Shown: positions 38,996 to 49,862 of the stretch, piece after piece | Numbering within the stretch: position 1 is the stretch's first letter | How the letters are laid out: each line of letters begins with the position of its first letter | From: Macrococcus epidermidis | GTDB taxonomy: Bacteria > Bacillota > Bacilli > Staphylococcales > Staphylococcaceae | Assembly (NCBI RefSeq): GCF_003259695.1 | Contig: NZ_PZJH01000001.1 | Span: forward strand, 248,001-312,000 | Direction: 5' to 3' | Length of the DNA: 64,000 nt | Made by a program: the position numbers and the translations under genes | The notes under the pieces: model-generated | What the model was told of the DNA's origin: nothing | Database searches by the model: none | Seen by the model: the letters and a program-made list of their open reading frames with translations, nothing else

Positions 38996-40527
38996 TGAAA
39001 AGCCCAACTGCTTTAATCATACTTGATGGCTTTGCTTGCCGAGAAGAGACATTCGGTAATGCAGTAGCTCAAGCAAATAAACCGAATTTTGATCGTTACT
39101 ACAACAAATATCCACATGAGCAATTAATGGCGTGTGGACTTGATGTAGGATTACCAGAAGGACAAATGGGTAATTCAGAAGTTGGCCATTTAAACATTGG
39201 TGCCGGCCGCATTGTGTATCAATCATTAACACGTATCAATAAATCAATCCAAGATGGTGACTTCTTTACAAATGAAGTGTTATTAGATGCGATGAAACAT
39301 GTAAAAGAACATGATTCAGCGTTACACTTAATGGGATTATTATCTGACGGTGGTGTACACAGTCATTACAAACATCTGTTTGCATTATTAAAGCTTGCAA
39401 AAGAACAAGGTGTTGAAAAAGTTTATGTTCATGCATTTTTAGATGGTCGTGATGTTGGTCAGCAAACAGCATTACAATTCATTGAGGAAACTGAACGTCA
39501 ATTTAAAGAAATTGGTGTTGGACAATTTGCATCTGTTTCAGGTCGTTATTATGCGATGGATAGAGATAAGCGTTGGGATCGTGAACAGTTAGCATATGAT
39601 GCGATGACATACGGTAAAGGTGTCGAATACAAAACAGCTAAAGCTGGTGTTGAAGCAAGTTATGCTGAAGGTGTTAACGATGAGTTCGTAGTACCATTCG
39701 TAGTAAAAGACGAAGAAGTTGGTTCAGAAAATACAGGTGTTAATGATGGAGATGCAATGATCTTCTTCAACTTCAGACCTGACCGTGCAGCACAATTATC
39801 AGAAGTCTACACGAATGAGGAATTTGATGGTTTTAAAATGGATAAACGATTAATCGGCATCAAATTTGTAACATTTACTAAGTATAATGATCAAGTGAAA
39901 GCTGATGTTGTGTTTGTTAAAGAAGATTTAGTCAATACCATTGGTGAAGTTGCAAGTAAAAATGGCTTAAAACAATTACGTATTGCAGAAACTGAAAAAT
40001 ATCCACACGTGACATATTTCATGAGTGGTGGACGTAATGAAGCGTTTGATGGAGAACGTCGTGTATTAATTGACTCACCAAAAGTTGCAACATATGATTT
40101 GAAACCTGAAATGAGTGCATACGAAGTACGAGATGCATTGCTTGCAGAACTTAATAAAGGTGATTTGGATTTAATTTTATTAAACTTTGCCAATCCTGAT
40201 ATGGTAGGTCACTCAGGGATGCTTGAACCTACAATTAAAGCTATAGAAGCAGTCGATGAATGTTTAGGTGCTGTCGTTGATAAGATTATAGAAATGGGAG
40301 GCACTGCAATAATTACAGCTGACCATGGGAACTCAGATGAAGTATTAACAATCGACGGAACACCTATGACTGCGCATACAACTAATCCGGTGCCAGTAAT
40401 TGTAACACGTGAAGATGTTACCCTGCGTAGTGGTGGTCGTTTAGCTGATTTAGCACCAACATTAATTGATTTATTAGGTGTTGAAAAGCCTGTCGAAATG
40501 ACCGGTGAATCATTAATTCAAAAGTAA
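38995..40527 (+). CDS. gpmI: 2,3-bisphosphoglycerate-independent phosphoglycerate mutase
   Basis: 510 residues, the two-domain alkaline phosphatase-superfamily mutase. Metal and nucleophile region LIILDGF and [12 protein letters not shown] (Ser near 62), [26 protein letters not shown] and the C-terminal ADHGN are visible. It converts 3- to 2-phosphoglycerate with Mn. It is translationally coupled to tpiA. Confidence 0.98.
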
Positions 40528-40573
40528 TTCACACTTAGATTAAAAGTATTACTAAAATTAATTTAATTAATTG

Positions 40574-41940
<1,367 letters not shown>

Positions 41941-41962
41941 TAACTTTATAGTCTATACATCG

Positions 41963-41995
41963 AAAAGGAACGTGACGACGTTCCTTTTCTTTATG
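41963..41995 (+). terminator. Terminator of the glycolytic operon
   Basis: AAAAGGAACGT pairs with ACGTTCCTTTT around GACG, followed by T-rich sequence. Confidence 0.88.
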
Positions 41996-42058
41996 TTTCT
42001 TTTTACAAGTGAATATGTTAATATAATATGAGTTATTAGAAATTGAGGAGGACCATCA

Positions 42059-42292
42059 ATGAATACTTTACTTACAGTATTACTAATTATTGATTGTCTT
42101 GTATTGATCACTGTTGTGTTATTACAAGAAGGTAAGAGTAATGGCTTATCAGGAGCAATTAGTGGTGGAGCTGAACAATTATTCGGAAAACAAAAACAAC
42201 GTGGTGTTGATTTAATTTTAAATAGAATTACTATTGTTGCGTCTGTTTTACTTTTCTTAATTACAATTGCAATCGGTTATTTTGGTATTTAA
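42059..42292 (+). CDS. secG: SecG translocase subunit
   Basis: 77 residues with two membrane helices (about 2-22 and 54-76) joined by the glycine-rich SecG loop ([25 protein letters not shown]). It is the accessory subunit of SecYEG. GAGGAGG precedes the ATG. It has its own terminator and precedes est-rnr-smpB, as in Bacillus. Confidence 0.95.
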   Translation: MNTLLTVLLIIDCLVLITVVLLQEGKSNGLSGAISGGAEQLFGKQKQRGVDLILNRITIVASVLLFLITIAIGYFGI

Positions 42293-42298
42293 TAAGGG

Positions 42299-42330
42299 GT
42301 CCGGACACATTGTTCGGGCTTTTTTATTTT
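42299..42330 (+). terminator. Terminator of secG
   Basis: GTCCGGACA pairs with TGTTCGGGC (wobbles), then a T run. Confidence 0.8.
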
Positions 42331-42379
42331 TATTTTGTACTTAAAACACATACAATAAATATATAAGGAGATATTTTTG

Positions 42380-43126
42380 ATGAAAATGAAAATTCAATTA
42401 CCTAAACCATTCTTTTTTGAAGAAGGCCCAAGAGCAGTGTTGTTATTACATGGCTTTACTGGAAACTCTTCTGATGTGCGTCAATTAGGACGTTTTTTAC
42501 AGAAACAAGGGTATACATGTTATGCACCGCATTATGAAGGACACGGTGTACCTCCAGAGGAGCTGCTACAGTCCAGTCCACATGTTTGGTGGAGTCAGGT
42601 TATAGAAGCTTATGATTTCCTGAAATCAAAAGGATATGAGGAAATAGCAGTAGCTGGTGTATCACTGGGAGGCGTATTTAGTTTAAAATTGAGTCAATAT
42701 CGAGATGTAATGGGTGTTGGGACGATGTGTTCACCAATGCATATAAAGACGACAGGGAATATGTTTGATGGTGTGCTTGCATATGCACGTGAATTTAAAA
42801 AGCGTGAAGGAAAGACGCCTGAACAAATTGAGAGCGAGATGTCAGCCTTTCATCCAACATCAATGCTTGAAGAATTACAGACGACATTAGCTGAAATAAG
42901 ACCAACTTTAGATAATGTATATGCGCCTTTATTCGTTGCACAAGGACGTTTAGATACAATGATAGATATTGATTCAGCGAATATTATATATAATGAATCT
43001 GAAAGTGAAGAAAAAGAGATACATTGGTATGAGAAAAGTGGTCATGTTGTTACAATAGATATTGAGAAAGAACAATTGTTTAATGACTTTTTAGCATTTT
43101 TAGAAAAGCTTGAATGGTCAAATTAA
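42380..43126 (+). CDS. est: Carboxylesterase (alpha/beta hydrolase)
   Basis: 248 residues. [12 protein letters not shown] forms the oxyanion region, the nucleophile is in GVSLGG, the acid in GRLDTMID and the His in KSGHVVT, giving a full catalytic triad. It resembles Est30-type monoglyceride/carboxyl esterases with a small cap. Its location between secG and rnr is conserved. AAGGAG precedes ATG 42380; TTG 42377 is not needed. Confidence 0.93.
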   Translation: MKMKIQLPKPFFFEEGPRAVLLLHGFTGNSSDVRQLGRFLQKQGYTCYAPHYEGHGVPPEELLQSSPHVWWSQVIEAYDFLKSKGYEEIAVAGVSLGGVFSLKLSQYRDVMGVGTMCSPMHIKTTGNMFDGVLAYAREFKKREGKTPEQIESEMSAFHPTSMLEELQTTLAEIRPTLDNVYAPLFVAQGRLDTMIDIDSANIIYNESESEEKEIHWYEKSGHVVTIDIEKEQLFNDFLAFLEKLEWSN

Positions 43127-43142
43127 AAAGGAGGCAATATAT

Positions 43143-45479
43143 ATGCATCTATTTGAAGAAGAAGTTATTGCATATTTACAATCATTAAAAGGGAATGCAA
43201 TTACGGTAGAAGATATAGAAAAACATCTTGGTTTAAAAGATGCAGATGCCTTTACTGGACTTGTAAAAACTTTAGTAGCGCTTGAGCAGTCAGGCAAGAT
43301 CAATCGCACTAAAAATGATAAATACTATATACCGGGTAGTCCGGGAGACTTAGTACAAGGTACTCTAAGTCAGCACAAAAAAGGATTCGCTTTCGTTCGT
43401 CCGGAAAATGAGGCGATAGAAGATGTATTTATCCCGCCAAATAAGATCAACAGAGCGATGGATGGCGATACAGTATTAGTGAGTGTGTCAAAAGCAAGTG
43501 ATGGGCGTAACGAAGGTGAAGTTAAAGCAATACAGAAACGTGCGATAACGCAAGTTGTCGGAACCTATACTGAAGCGAGACATTTTGGGTTTGTACTTCC
43601 GGATGATAAACGTATTACACAAGATATCTTTATTCCTAAAGGTAAAAATCTTGGTGCTGTAGAAGGACATAAAGTATTAGTGGAATTGACACAATATGCT
43701 GATGGCACGAACAATCCTGAAGGTATGGTTAAAGCAATCCTTGGACATAAAAATGATCCTGGTGTAGATATATTATCCATTATCTATACACATGGTATTA
43801 ATATTGATTTCAATCCTGCAACTATTGAAGAAGCGAACAATGTGCCGGATGAAATTGAACCACATGATTATAAAGATCGTGTAGATTTACGTGACGTATT
43901 AACCATTACAATTGACGGTGCTGATGCCAAAGATTTAGATGATGCGATTAGTGTGGAAAAGTTAGAAAATGGCAATTATAAATTAATCGTTTCAATTGCT
44001 GACGTTAGTCACTATGTTACGGAAGGATCAATGCTAGATCAGGATGCATTTGAGCGTGGGACGAGTGTCTATTTAGTCGATCGCGTAATACCTATGATTC
44101 CACATCGATTAAGTAATGGTATCTGTTCCTTAAATCCTAAAGTCGATCGATTGACGTTAAGCTGTGAGATGGAAATCGATCATACAGGACGTGTTGTAAA
44201 TCATAAAATTTATCAAAGTGTGATAAACTCTGATGAAAGAATGACGTATGATGCTGTCAATCAGATATTAGAGCATAATGATGAAATCTTAATACATGAG
44301 TATAAACATATTCATGAACTGTTGATACACGCAAAAGATTTAGCTGATATATTAAAACAAATGCGTGTAAATCGTGGAGAAATTGATTTCGACCTTAAAG
44401 AAGCTAAGATTTTAGTAGATGAAGTAGGTGTGCCTAAAGAAGTTGTTATTCGCGAGCGCGGATTAGGTGAACGATTAATTGAATCATTTATGTTAATGGC
44501 CAATGAAACCGTAGCCGAGCACTTTGCAAAATTAAAAGTACCATTTATTTATCGAGTCCATGAAGAACCGAAAGCAGACAGATTAAAGCGATTCTTTGAA
44601 TTCATTACAAATTTCGGTTTAATCGTTAAAGGCGGTACTGAAAATATTCATCCAAAAACGCTTCAGAATATCGGTAAAGAAATTAAAGATAAACCAGAGG
44701 AATTAGTTATCTCTACACTTATGTTACGTTCAATGCAGCAAGCGAAATACTCTGAACAGAATTTAGGACATTTTGGACTTTCTGCTGAATACTATACACA
44801 CTTTACATCACCAATCAGACGTTATCCGGACTTAATTGTTCATAGATTAATCCGCAAATACTTAATCGAACATTCAATGAATGAAGAACAAAAAGCAATA
44901 TGGGAAGACAAGCTTGTTGATATCAGTGAACATACTTCTAAACGTGAACGCCGTGCGATTGATGCAGAACGTGATACAGATGATCTGAAAAAAGCAGAAT
45001 ATATGATTCAACATTTAGGTGAAGAGTTTGAGGGTATTATTAGCTCTGTTGCTAACTTCGGTATGTTTGTAGAACTTGAGAATACAATCGAAGGTATGGT
45101 ACATAACTCTAATATGACAGATGATTATTACCACTTTGATGAACGTCATATGGCGATGATTGGTGAACGTCATGGTAAAGTGTTTAAAATCGGTCAAAAA
45201 GTAAAAGTAAAAGTCGTGAATGTAAATGTTGATGAACGCATGATTGATTTTGCGATAGTCGGTATGGACATGGCTAAAATTGAAAGTAAAATACGTGAAG
45301 TTAAGATTAAAGCTGAACGTAAAAGTGGTGGTAACAATAATAACCAAAAACCACGTAAAAAAGGTCGTGGAAAAGCAGCTGGCGAAAAGTTTAGTAAAGC
45401 AGCGAAGAAAAATGGTGGAAAGAAACCATTCTATAAATCCAAAGCAGTGAAAAATGCAGGTAGAGGCAAAAAGAAATAG
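43143..45479 (+). CDS. rnr: Ribonuclease R
   Basis: 778 residues. Winged-helix N-terminus, cold-shock domains (about 65-225), the RNB catalytic domain with [15 protein letters not shown] (conserved acidic Mg ligands), an S1 domain (about 640-720) and a Lys/Gly-rich tail after 720. It degrades structured RNA 3' to 5' and, with SmpB and tmRNA, removes messages of stalled ribosomes. GGAGG precedes ATG 43143. smpB begins 10 nt after the stop. Confidence 0.97.
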   Translation: MHLFEEEVIAYLQSLKGNAITVEDIEKHLGLKDADAFTGLVKTLVALEQSGKINRTKNDKYYIPGSPGDLVQGTLSQHKKGFAFVRPENEAIEDVFIPPNKINRAMDGDTVLVSVSKASDGRNEGEVKAIQKRAITQVVGTYTEARHFGFVLPDDKRITQDIFIPKGKNLGAVEGHKVLVELTQYADGTNNPEGMVKAILGHKNDPGVDILSIIYTHGINIDFNPATIEEANNVPDEIEPHDYKDRVDLRDVLTITIDGADAKDLDDAISVEKLENGNYKLIVSIADVSHYVTEGSMLDQDAFERGTSVYLVDRVIPMIPHRLSNGICSLNPKVDRLTLSCEMEIDHTGRVVNHKIYQSVINSDERMTYDAVNQILEHNDEILIHEYKHIHELLIHAKDLADILKQMRVNRGEIDFDLKEAKILVDEVGVPKEVVIRERGLGERLIESFMLMANETVAEHFAKLKVPFIYRVHEEPKADRLKRFFEFITNFGLIVKGGTENIHPKTLQNIGKEIKDKPEELVISTLMLRSMQQAKYSEQNLGHFGLSAEYYTHFTSPIRRYPDLIVHRLIRKYLIEHSMNEEQKAIWEDKLVDISEHTSKRERRAIDAERDTDDLKKAEYMIQHLGEEFEGIISSVANFGMFVELENTIEGMVHNSNMTDDYYHFDERHMAMIGERHGKVFKIGQKVKVKVVNVNVDERMIDFAIVGMDMAKIESKIREVKIKAERKSGGNNNNQKPRKKGRGKAAGEKFSKAAKKNGGKKPFYKSKAVKNAGRGKKK

Positions 45480-45489
45480 AGGTGAAGTT

Positions 45490-45951
45490 ATGCCAAAAGG
45501 TGACGGAAAGACATTAGCACAAAATAGAAAAGCAAGTCATGATTATACCATTGAAGAAACATTTGAAGCGGGAATTGTGTTACAAGGGACAGAAATTAAA
45601 TCGATAAGACGCGGCAGTGCGAACTTAAAAGATTCTTACGCAAGAGTGTATAACGGTGAAATGTATGTGTATAACATGCATATCGCACCGTATGAAGAAG
45701 GAAATCGATTTAATCATGATCCTCTGAGAACACGTAAACTGCTTATGAAACGTAAACAAATCGATAAATTATTCGGACAGACACGTGAGCAGGGTTATGC
45801 GTTAGTGCCGCTTAAGTTATATATTAAGAATGGCTACTGTAAGATGCTTGTAGGACTTGCCAAAGGTAAGAAAGACTACGATAAACGACATGCATTGAAA
45901 GCAAAAGAAGCGAAACGTGAAATGGATCGTGCGATGAAAGAGAAATACTAA
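45490..45951 (+). CDS. smpB: SsrA-binding protein SmpB
   Basis: 153 residues. [33 protein letters not shown] and NPLR-like [13 protein letters not shown] are SmpB signatures, ending in a basic tail (about 130-153). It carries tmRNA to stalled ribosomes. The frame extends upstream into rnr, but GAGGTGA fits ATG 45490. Its RNA partner ssrA lies 750 nt downstream on the other strand. Confidence 0.97.
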   Translation: MPKGDGKTLAQNRKASHDYTIEETFEAGIVLQGTEIKSIRRGSANLKDSYARVYNGEMYVYNMHIAPYEEGNRFNHDPLRTRKLLMKRKQIDKLFGQTREQGYALVPLKLYIKNGYCKMLVGLAKGKKDYDKRHALKAKEAKREMDRAMKEKY

Positions 45952-45977
45952 CTACCGGAGAAATTCGGTAGTTTTTT
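45950..45977 (+). terminator. Terminator of rnr-smpB
   Basis: AACTACCG pairs with CGGTAGTT, followed by a T run. The stem begins at the smpB stop codon. Confidence 0.88.
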
Positions 45978-46112
45978 GTTTGGTGATGTACTAGATGTCC
46001 GAATGATGTAGTCCCAAGTACATCAATCAAGTTGCGTAATTTAGTAATTTCACAAAAAAACTTGTACGATACAAAAAAAGTGTAAAATGAATATGAAAAG
46101 GAGATGTTAAAT

Positions 46113-46652
46113 ATGAAAATTACGAAATTAGCAGTATCAACGATTATTGCAACGTCATTAACGTTACCAGCATTATCAACTCAAGTTGATGCGAGTGCAA
46201 CGACAGTGTCTGTTCAAAAAATGTCAGAAAAAGCTTTTATTAATAAAGTTCAAACTGTCAAAAAAGAATATACTAAGATTCCAGTAAATATTAGAGCTGG
46301 TTACTATATTAATCCACAAAAACAAACAATTACTGTAGTTATTAAAAATTTAACGAAAAATGTAAAGTATAAAAATGGGATCATCAAAAAATTCGGTAAA
46401 AATAATTTAATCTTTAAAACTGCATCATATTCTGAACAAGGATTAGTAAAAGCTAAAAATCATCTAGAAAAATACATTGCTGCAAACAATCTAAAAGTTG
46501 CTGGATATGGTACGAACATCATGTCTAATAAAGTATATGTACAGGTTGTTAACAATGAAAAACGTACAATAAAATTACTTACAGAGAAATTTAAATCGGC
46601 AGCTTATAAAATAGAGATTATTACTCCTGAACAAGCGCCAAGAACTGAATAA
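46113..46652 (+). CDS. Secreted protein of unknown function with an internal duplication
   Basis: 179 residues. A signal peptide (about 1-27, VDA cleavage) precedes a mature part with two similar units of about 50 residues: unit A at 58-110 (IRAGYYINPQKQTITVVIKN) and unit B at 126-176 (LKVAGYGTNIMSNKVYVQVVN). Each reads as AGY-x-N-x-(I/V)-x-V hydrophobic strands and then a Lys-rich helix. The arrangement is reminiscent of secreted-protease prodomains, but no protease follows, so this is only a lead. AAAAGGAG fits ATG 46113 and not ATG 46104. It lies alone between smpB and the inverted ssrA. I do not recognise a family. Confidence 0.72.
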   Translation: MKITKLAVSTIIATSLTLPALSTQVDASATTVSVQKMSEKAFINKVQTVKKEYTKIPVNIRAGYYINPQKQTITVVIKNLTKNVKYKNGIIKKFGKNNLIFKTASYSEQGLVKAKNHLEKYIAANNLKVAGYGTNIMSNKVYVQVVNNEKRTIKLLTEKFKSAAYKIEIITPEQAPRTE

Positions 46653-46659
46653 GCAGAAA

Positions 46660-46697
46660 TAAAAAAGCTTATACCCCTTAAGGTATAAGCTTTTCTT
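46660..46697. terminator. Bidirectional terminator between the secreted protein gene and ssrA
   Basis: AAAAGCTTATACC pairs with GGTATAAGCTTTT around CCTTAA; A and T runs on both sides allow use by the plus gene and by minus-strand ssrA. Confidence 0.85.
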
Positions 46698-46703
46698 TAT
46701 GTA

Positions 46704-47058
46704 TGGAGACGGCGGGAGTCGAACCCGCGTCCAAAGATCCTGCAATTGATACTTCTACGTGTGTAGTCCTGTTATTGAATTTCACGATACATCTGAAAAC
46801 GGACATCCGAATGTATCGCTAGCCCGATTAATCTCTTACGAACAGACTCCAGGCGGAAGTGTTCGTCGTATCCTACTAAAGTTGAACCTCTACATCAGGC
46901 ACATAGGCGATGCTTGAGAGAGGTGCAGAGTGCGATTAGGCAGCTACTGCGAAATTGTTTGTTTTGCCAGTTATTATAACTGTTGTGTTGATAACGAAGA
47001 CAACCCTCCGACACGCTATACCAACCCAAGTGACCCCTGTCGAATCCGTAACGCCCCC
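46704..47058 (-). ncRNA. ssrA: tmRNA (ssrA)
   Basis: On the minus strand the gene begins GGGGGCGTTACGGATTCGAC and ends GGGTTCGACTCCCGCCGTCTCCA, the conserved ends of tmRNA; the first seven bases pair with CGTCTCC near the 3' end, with discriminator A and no encoded CCA. The tag frame is at 46968-46936 and gives GKTNNFAVAA followed by TAA, close to other Gram-positive tags. tmRNA with SmpB rescues stalled ribosomes and marks the peptide for ClpXP. It is oriented opposite to smpB. A 72-codon frame overlapping it (46895-47113) is not a gene. Confidence 0.97.
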
Positions 47059-47120
47059 GAGATAGTATGAATAAAATAACTAGCATATTTAAATATAACA
47101 AATTGAAACACATATTTCAA

Positions 47121-47158
47121 TAATAAAGCATAATACCTTATAGGTACTATGCTTTATT
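47121..47158 (-). terminator. Terminator overlapping the end of the 86-residue gene
   Basis: Minus strand: AATAAAGCATAGTACC pairs with GGTATTATGCTTTATT (one wobble), with T-rich sequence after it. The stop codon of the gene (47147-47149) lies in the stem. Confidence 0.75.
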
Positions 47159-47407
47159 ATGGATATGAATGGTCTTATCATTTTCATCAATAGATACGAT
47201 AATCTGATTATTATTGTTCATATTTTTAAAAGTGATATTATCTTCACTATCTTTAGTGAATTCGATAACGTCCATTATGCTATGGCTTTTGTATATGGGT
47301 TTTGTAATCGCGATATAGTCTTCGTTTTCTACTAAACGAATGGCTATCTTCGTGTGGTTATCTATTTTCCATCCTGGTAACGTTTTTAAATCAAATAGTG
47401 TTTTCAT
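47147..47407 (-). CDS. Small hypothetical protein
   Basis: 86 residues, no signal peptide or membrane helix, mixed beta-rich sequence with many Asn, Asp and Ile (TFKNMNNNNQIIVSIDENDK). No family recognised. GGAGG lies directly before ATG 47407, which favours a real gene over the longer frame from 47443. It is followed by its own terminator, upstream of ssrA on the same strand. Function unknown. Confidence 0.6.
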   Translation of the reverse strand: MKTLFDLKTLPGWKIDNHTKIAIRLVENEDYIAITKPIYKSHSIMDVIEFTKDSEDNITFKNMNNNNQIIVSIDENDKTIHIHNKA

Positions 47408-47496
47408 TATTATCCTCCATATATTAATCACTATGCTTTCCAAATTAAATTATTGTGAACTTATAATATGGGTATAATTGATACAATTTATTAATC

Positions 47497-47563
47497 AAGT
47501 AAGGTAAAATAGACTTAAGAGATTGTTCAATAATTAACAGCACTTATCTATTTTACCATACTT
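47497..47563. repeat. Long imperfect inverted repeat upstream of aroD
   Basis: 47497-47519 pairs with 47543-47563; the core GGTAAAATAGA / TCTATTTTACC is perfect over 11 bp, with about 23 nt of loop. No T run follows. It lies between divergent genes, 38 nt before the aroD start. Confidence 0.6.
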
Positions 47564-47601
47564 TCACTTTAATTATTGGATGAATAAGAGGAGGACTTAT
47601 T

Positions 47602-48330
47602 TTGACAGAGCAGAGTAGTGCAATTCCAAAGGTAATATTGACGTTATCAGATGTACAGAACACAGATGAAAAAGTGATTAAAGAAGCGGTTGAATATATC
47701 GATTATTTCGATGTCGTTGAATATCGAGCTGACTTAGCACAAGGTTCAATTGAATTTTATGAATCTGAGATTGCTTTTATAAAGAATAAGTTTCCATCAA
47801 AACAAATTTTATTTACATATCGCACAGAAGATATGAATAACAAGACAAAAATTACGATGGATGCTTATTTTGAACTTATTAAAGAAGTGATAGAGAAAAA
47901 GTTATGTGATATTATCGATTTAGAATTGATGATGTACGAAGACTATATGGATAAATTATTGGTTTTGGCACGTGCGAATAATATTTTAGTGTTAATCAGT
48001 CACCATGAATATGAATTCACTCCACGTATTAAAGATATGCTCGCGATATATAATCGCATGATTAAACTAGATGCAGATTACTGTAAACTAGCGGTTAAAC
48101 CGAATGATGGTAAAGATGTGCTTAACTTAATGTCAGCAGTTTATGAAACAAAACAAAACTGTAATTTAAATATTATCGGTATAGCGATGGGAGAAATTGG
48201 AAAGATTACACGAGTGGCGTGTGGGATATTTGGATCATCTATGACCTTTGGCTATGTTGGCAATCCTGTTGCACCAGGTCAAATTCATATTAAAGATTTA
48301 CATGATCAGATTGTACTTTATAAGTCATGA
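47602..48330 (+). CDS. aroD: 3-dehydroquinate dehydratase, type I
   Basis: 242 residues. DVVEYRADLAQ, the catalytic His in LISHHEYEFTP and the Schiff-base Lys in YCKLAVKPND identify class I AroD. It forms 3-dehydroshikimate in the shikimate pathway. The start is TTG 47602 after GAGGAGG; no other start fits. It is the only aro gene here and is not in an aromatic operon. Confidence 0.95.
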   Translation: MTEQSSAIPKVILTLSDVQNTDEKVIKEAVEYIDYFDVVEYRADLAQGSIEFYESEIAFIKNKFPSKQILFTYRTEDMNNKTKITMDAYFELIKEVIEKKLCDIIDLELMMYEDYMDKLLVLARANNILVLISHHEYEFTPRIKDMLAIYNRMIKLDADYCKLAVKPNDGKDVLNLMSAVYETKQNCNLNIIGIAMGEIGKITRVACGIFGSSMTFGYVGNPVAPGQIHIKDLHDQIVLYKS

Positions 48331-48359
48331 TTTACAAATTAATGATACTTCTTTATAAT
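48331..48359 (+). promoter_or_regulatory. Promoter of the nitroreductase gene
   Basis: TTTACA (48331-48336), exact 17-nt spacer, TATAAT (48354-48359). The -35 starts right after the aroD stop codon. Confidence 0.75.
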
Positions 48360-48374
48360 TGATAATGGTTATCA
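48360..48374. promoter_or_regulatory. Fur-type box over the nitroreductase transcription start
   Basis: TGATAATGGTTATCA matches the 7-1-7 Fur box TGATAAT-N-ATTATCA with one mismatch. It directly follows the -10, so binding would block initiation. The matching TGAT/ATCA ends favour Fur over PerR or Zur. Confidence 0.72.
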
Positions 48375-48393
48375 TTTATGAGGAGGTATTTTT

Positions 48394-48927
48394 TTGGAAT
48401 TAAAAGATGCGATAAAAAATAGAAGAAGTATTAAACAGTATGTCGATACAACTGTTGAAGATAGCGCTGTAGAACGTGCGATTGAATTAGCGACATATGC
48501 ACCTAACCACGGTATGCGTGAACCTTGGCGCATTGTGTGGGTGAAAAAAGAAAGATTAGAAAACTATGCTCAGACGTTTGCTGACGTTGCATTTAAGAAT
48601 AATGCAGAGAAAAAAATTCAGCATGTAGACAAAACAAAAATACTTGCTGGTATATTGTTAGTCGTTGGTCCACGCGATCGACGTCAAAAAGAAAATTTAG
48701 AAGATGTTCTTGCGATTGGCGGTTTTATGCAGACGCTTTCATTAGCTTTATATGAAGAAAAGATAGGGAGCTGTATTAAAACACAACCACCTTTACTACA
48801 CCCAGAGTTATCAAAACATCTAGGTTGCGAGACTGATGAAATGATTTATGGAGCGGTTTATTTAACAGCTCAAACGGAATCAGAATATAAGGCACGAAAG
48901 AATAATAATTTAATTTCAGCATATTAA
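48394..48927 (+). CDS. Nitroreductase-family flavoprotein
   Basis: 177 residues, single-domain FMN nitroreductase fold: AIKNRRSIKQY at the N-terminus binds FMN phosphate, YAPNHGMREPWRIV follows, and the C-terminal half has AIGGFMQTLSLALYEEKIGSCIKTQP. The physiological substrate is unknown; family members reduce nitro compounds, quinones or flavins, and some act as iron or heme-linked reductases. TTG start after AGGAGG. A strong promoter and a Fur-type box precede it, so it is probably induced by iron limitation. Confidence 0.88.
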   Translation: MELKDAIKNRRSIKQYVDTTVEDSAVERAIELATYAPNHGMREPWRIVWVKKERLENYAQTFADVAFKNNAEKKIQHVDKTKILAGILLVVGPRDRRQKENLEDVLAIGGFMQTLSLALYEEKIGSCIKTQPPLLHPELSKHLGCETDEMIYGAVYLTAQTESEYKARKNNNLISAY

Positions 48928-48960
48928 AAAAACCATCCATTTCATCAATGGATGGTTTAT
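48928..48960. terminator. Bidirectional terminator between nitroreductase and thioredoxin genes
   Basis: AAACCATCCATT pairs with AATGGATGGTTT around TCATC, with A and T runs on both sides. Confidence 0.88.
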
Positions 48961-48972
48961 AAATTTAAAATT

Positions 48973-49293
48973 TTATTTTAAGTTCTCGGCTAAAAATGCT
49001 TTAACTGATTCAGGTGTTTTTGCGTTAGCAGAATGAAGATGTGCTAATTTTTCACCTTTTTCAAAGATAAGGATACTTGGGATACCCATCACTTCATTCT
49101 CATCAGCAGCTTCAGGTACTTGGTCACGGTTGATTTTATACCATGTATAGTCATTGTATTCATCTACAATAGGATCAATCCAGAAATCCATACGTGTACA
49201 ATCGGGACACCAATCTGCAAAGAATTTTACGATTACTTTCTCATCTTGATTTATAATTTCTTTAAATTCTTCATATTGACTTATTGTTCTCAT
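48973..49293 (-). CDS. Thioredoxin-family protein with WCPDC
   Basis: 106 residues, full thioredoxin fold: VIVKFFADWCPDC (about 20-32), EVMGIPSILIFEKGEK with the cis-Pro. The active site CPDC differs from the CGPC of housekeeping thioredoxin, so redox potential and partner may differ. Cytoplasmic. GAGGGA precedes the ATG. It is a single gene facing the nitroreductase. Confidence 0.88.
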   Translation of the reverse strand: MRTISQYEEFKEIINQDEKVIVKFFADWCPDCTRMDFWIDPIVDEYNDYTWYKINRDQVPEAADENEVMGIPSILIFEKGEKLAHLHSANAKTPESVKAFLAENLK

Positions 49294-49436
49294 AATTATT
49301 CCCTCACAGTGTTTTATATAATTTATTTATATGATAATTATATACCTTTTTAATAAATTATTAAACGATAAGGATTGCAGTTGTAACCTTTAAGAATAAT
49401 TGTTAATATTAGGTTAAATTAAGAAGGAGGCCTATG

Positions 49437-49790
49437 ATGATAAAATTTTATCAGTTACCAAATTGTAGTACATGTAGAAAGGCAGCAAAATATTTAGAAA
49501 CACATGGCGTTAGTTTTGAACCTATCCATATCGTTGAACTTACTCCCACGGCTGCAGAATTTAAAGCGATTGTAGAACAGACAAATGTTGATATTGATGC
49601 GCTTTTCAATAAACAGGGTGCTAAATTTAAAGCATTAAACCTTAAAGAAACATTAAGCGAAAAGTCAGATGATGAAAAGTTTGAATTACTTGCTTCAGAT
49701 GGTATGTTAGTTAAAAGACCGTTAGCTGTTAATGGCAATAAAATTACTTTAGGCTTTAAAGAAAAAGAATATAGCGATACTTGGTTATAA
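49437..49790 (+). CDS. ArsC/Spx-family protein (YusI-like)
   Basis: 117 residues. N-terminal CSTC (about 9-12) in YQLPNCSTCRKA, then LNLKETL and VKRPLAVNGNKITLGF are the ArsC/Spx/YffB fold signatures. It is neither Spx (no RNA polymerase-binding features that I can identify) nor a proven arsenate reductase. Its place just before gcvH equals yusI next to gcvH in Bacillus. GGAGG at 49426-49430 fits ATG 49437 better than ATG 49434. Confidence 0.85.
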   Translation: MIKFYQLPNCSTCRKAAKYLETHGVSFEPIHIVELTPTAAEFKAIVEQTNVDIDALFNKQGAKFKALNLKETLSEKSDDEKFELLASDGMLVKRPLAVNGNKITLGFKEKEYSDTWL

Positions 49791-49862
49791 AAATGATTGA
49801 ATAAACGCTTACAATGTGTCATTATTATAGTGATAGTACTTTAATTAAACGGAGGGTTTATA

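Noticed and set aside
45015-45347. 110-codon minus-strand frame
   Set aside because: Antisense to the S1 domain of rnr; Phe/Thr/His-rich shadow.
46704-46730. ssrA 3' end as an att site of a present island
   Set aside because: No second copy of this segment was seen in the flanking sequence and no integrase is present.
46895-47113. 72-codon minus-strand frame
   Set aside because: It overlaps tmRNA, whose conserved ends and tag frame explain the sequence.
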